A stretch of 64,000 nt of DNA from Flavobacterium indicum GPTSA100-9 = DSM 17447 (GTDB lineage: Bacteria; Bacteroidota; Bacteroidia; Flavobacteriales; Flavobacteriaceae), in NCBI RefSeq assembly GCF_000455605.1, contig NC_017025.1, forward strand, positions 1,054,001 to 1,118,000. Reading direction: 5' to 3'. A program made the position numbers and the translations under genes. A model generated the notes under the pieces. The model worked only from the letters and a program-made list of their open reading frames with translations. It was not told where the DNA came from and made no database searches. Positions 62,707-64,000 of this stretch are shown one piece after another; the first letter of the stretch is position 1; the number at the start of each line of letters is the position of its first letter.

Positions 62707-63507
62707 TCATTTTTGTCTAACTGTCCAAAATGTATAAAACCACAAATTGTAGGGTTCCCATTTGTCAAACTCTAAATCTCTTTTATATAAACAGAATTTG
62801 TCTGCAAGCGTTTTATTGCATTTTACTTCTACAAATAAGTCTGAACTTGAACCGCCTCTGCCTTCAAGTTCAAATTCTTCACCAGGATATTTTAATTTTA
62901 TTTCTTCCGTCAATTTTTTTAGCAACTTCTCTTCATTGTCAAGACAGTCTTTACTTCCTTTTGGACAGACATAAGTGAATTCAAACGTCCCTTCATATTT
63001 TGTCCAAGTGGGAGTGGGTGTCAATATAAGGGTAGTGTCGTTCAGTATATTTTTCCTGTAATTTCTCGCATCTGTCAGCGAAGTGAATTTTTCTTGTTTT
63101 CTAAAAGGTTTCTTGAAACTGTCTTTAAACATTCTCAGCTGTCGAGTTTCAAAATAGAAATAGCCGTTGTCGCTTACTATTTCGTTACAATTCAGGTTGA
63201 TTGAAAAACTCTCTAATTCTAATCCATTTTTGCAAATTACCACTTCATAATGATAACCGCAGGCATATTTCGGACTTGGTTTTTTAAATGTCCATTCCTT
63301 TTTTATTGCGTTCAAAATCCTAATGTCGTCAGTGTAAAATTCACCTAGGCTGTCTGCAAGACCATTGCGGTCACTTTCAGAACGAACACCAATTAGATAG
63401 TAACCTCCTTTGTCAAAGTCATACTTTTTAAGTAGTTGAGTTTGTCCAAAAGAAATAGATGTCATTAAAAGGAAAATTATTGTTGCTATGTGTTTTTTAA
63501 ACTTCAT
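62707..63507 (-). CDS. Exported cassette protein of unknown function (copy 2 of 2)
   Basis: 266 residues, identical to 36137-36937 in DNA across the full cassette. The copies are 26 kb apart and have different neighbours on both sides. Confidence 0.75.
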   Translation of the reverse strand: MKFKKHIATIIFLLMTSISFGQTQLLKKYDFDKGGYYLIGVRSESDRNGLADSLGEFYTDDIRILNAIKKEWTFKKPSPKYACGYHYEVVICKNGLELESFSINLNCNEIVSDNGYFYFETRQLRMFKDSFKKPFRKQEKFTSLTDARNYRKNILNDTTLILTPTPTWTKYEGTFEFTYVCPKGSKDCLDNEEKLLKKLTEEIKLKYPGEEFELEGRGGSSSDLFVEVKCNKTLADKFCLYKRDLEFDKWEPYNLWFYTFWTVRQK

Positions 63508-63550
63508 TTTTATATTTTGTTTGCCTTAATGTGCAGTTGTCTAAGGTTGC

Positions 63551-63682
63551 AGGTAACGTTCCGGCGCTTGGCGAGGTTGCGAACTACGGAACTGATTATT
63601 TTCTGTTAAAGATAAAATTTCTTGCGAAATGTAAACGTGTAATTACCACAAAATTCGCAATCTTGCCAAACGCCTGTTAGCA
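63551..63682 (-). repeat. attC site (132 bp, main type)
   Basis: AGGTAAC (63551-63557) and GTTAGCA (63676-63682). Right-most site in the window. Confidence 0.93.
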
Positions 63683-63691
63683 GTAGTACTT

Positions 63692-64000
63692 TTATTCAAT
63701 TTCAATCTTTTCAATTGTGTCGGCTTCAATTTTAGTTTCTCCGTTAAAGTTCATTACTTTGTGTTTATATTGAACTTGATTATTAATAATCTTTAAGTCA
63801 CTTTTGTCAGATTCCAATTGTCCGTCTAGTTTAATTTTACCATAATACTTTTCAAATATAAACAGTTTGTTTTCTGTTATTTCATATTCGCAACAAGCTG
63901 CAAAAAATCCATTAAAAGATGAGTAAACTTTTAAATTTTCTTTCTGATATTTAATTTCTTTTGGATAAATAGGTTTTAGAAATAGTGAAGATAATATTGC
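63692..64000 (-). CDS. Cassette gene of unknown function, C-terminal part (runs off the right edge)
   Basis: 102 codons and a stop at 63692, open to the edge. The readable part contains NGFFAACCEYEITENKLFIF and ends TKIEADTIEKIEIE, a beta-strand-rich domain without a recognised family. It follows an intact attC at the normal distance of about 10 bases, so it is a cassette whose start lies beyond the window. Confidence 0.7.
   Translation of the reverse strand, partial: AILSSLFLKPIYPKEIKYQKENLKVYSSFNGFFAACCEYEITENKLFIFEKYYGKIKLDGQLESDKSDLKIINNQVQYKHKVMNFNGETKIEADTIEKIEIE

Noticed and set aside
30000..64000. CRISPR array as an explanation for the repeats
   Set aside because: Repeats are about 132 bp and palindromic, spaced by whole genes of variable size, with no cas genes.
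30000..64000. MITE or REP family as an explanation for the main repeat
   Set aside because: The ends vary in step with the adjoining gene unit and pair with the other end of that unit, which MITEs would not do; no target duplications.

Overview
The window looks like the chromosome of an AT-rich member of the Flavobacteriia (Bacteroidota). The evidence is a type IX secretion C-terminal tail on a leucine-rich-repeat protein, Bacteroidota-type -7 promoter boxes (TAnnTTTG), many small lipoproteins, 2TM-domain proteins beside a LytS/LytR pair, and CtaA, TsaC and CCA-transferase housekeeping genes. No rRNA, tRNA or integrase gene was found.

Bases 1-13,200 hold a surface-polysaccharide locus, all on the minus strand. 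It contains GDP-fucose synthesis (gmd, fcl), a dTDP-amino-sugar ketoisomerase/transaminase pair (fdtA/fdtB type), several glycosyltransferases, and a CMP-pseudaminic-acid set (pseB, pseC, pseF, a double GNAT protein, pseI) with a PhyH-type oxygenase inside it. pseB carries a one-base frameshift in an A7 tract, and no PseG hydrolase is visible. Bases 13,300-21,470 are housekeeping and regulation: TsaC, CCA-adding enzyme and heme A synthase on the plus strand; two thioredoxin-fold proteins, a LytTR response regulator, three 2TM proteins and a LytS-like kinase on the minus strand.

From about 21,700 to the right edge (over 42 kb) the window is a gene-cassette array of a chromosomal integron, read on the minus strand. 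About 25 small, mostly unrelated units are separated by imperfectly palindromic sites of usually 131-133 bp. Their ends fit the attC simple-site rules (RYYYAAC ... GTTRRRY). The strongest evidence is internal: the six to twelve bases just after the left crossover of a cassette are the reverse complement of the bases that begin the attC at its other end, cassette by cassette, even where neighbouring cassettes differ. Both boundaries of most cassettes can therefore be read directly. The left (distal) end is decayed, so the integrase and attI should lie beyond base 64,000.

Three cassettes are unusual operons. One of 8.4 kb carries a CzcCBA-type metal efflux pump, a DUF190 protein and a CzcRS-type two-component system. 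One of 2.9 kb carries a fluoride-type CLC transporter behind a fluoride riboswitch, with DUF190, PAP2 and EamA proteins. One of 2.0 kb carries a GHKL ATPase, a STAS-like (DUF4325-type) protein and a membrane-anchored coiled-coil protein, and is a candidate undescribed (possibly defence) system. Most other cassettes encode lipoproteins, exported proteins or small unknowns; several are exact duplicates.

Two different IS110-family elements sit inside attC sites. Three identical copies of one occupy the R''/L'' arm; one copy of the other occupies the opposite R'/L' arm. Each has a structured leader before its recombinase gene that looks like a bridge RNA, with loop segments matching the attC target. 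An old attC near 23,800 keeps remnants of both.
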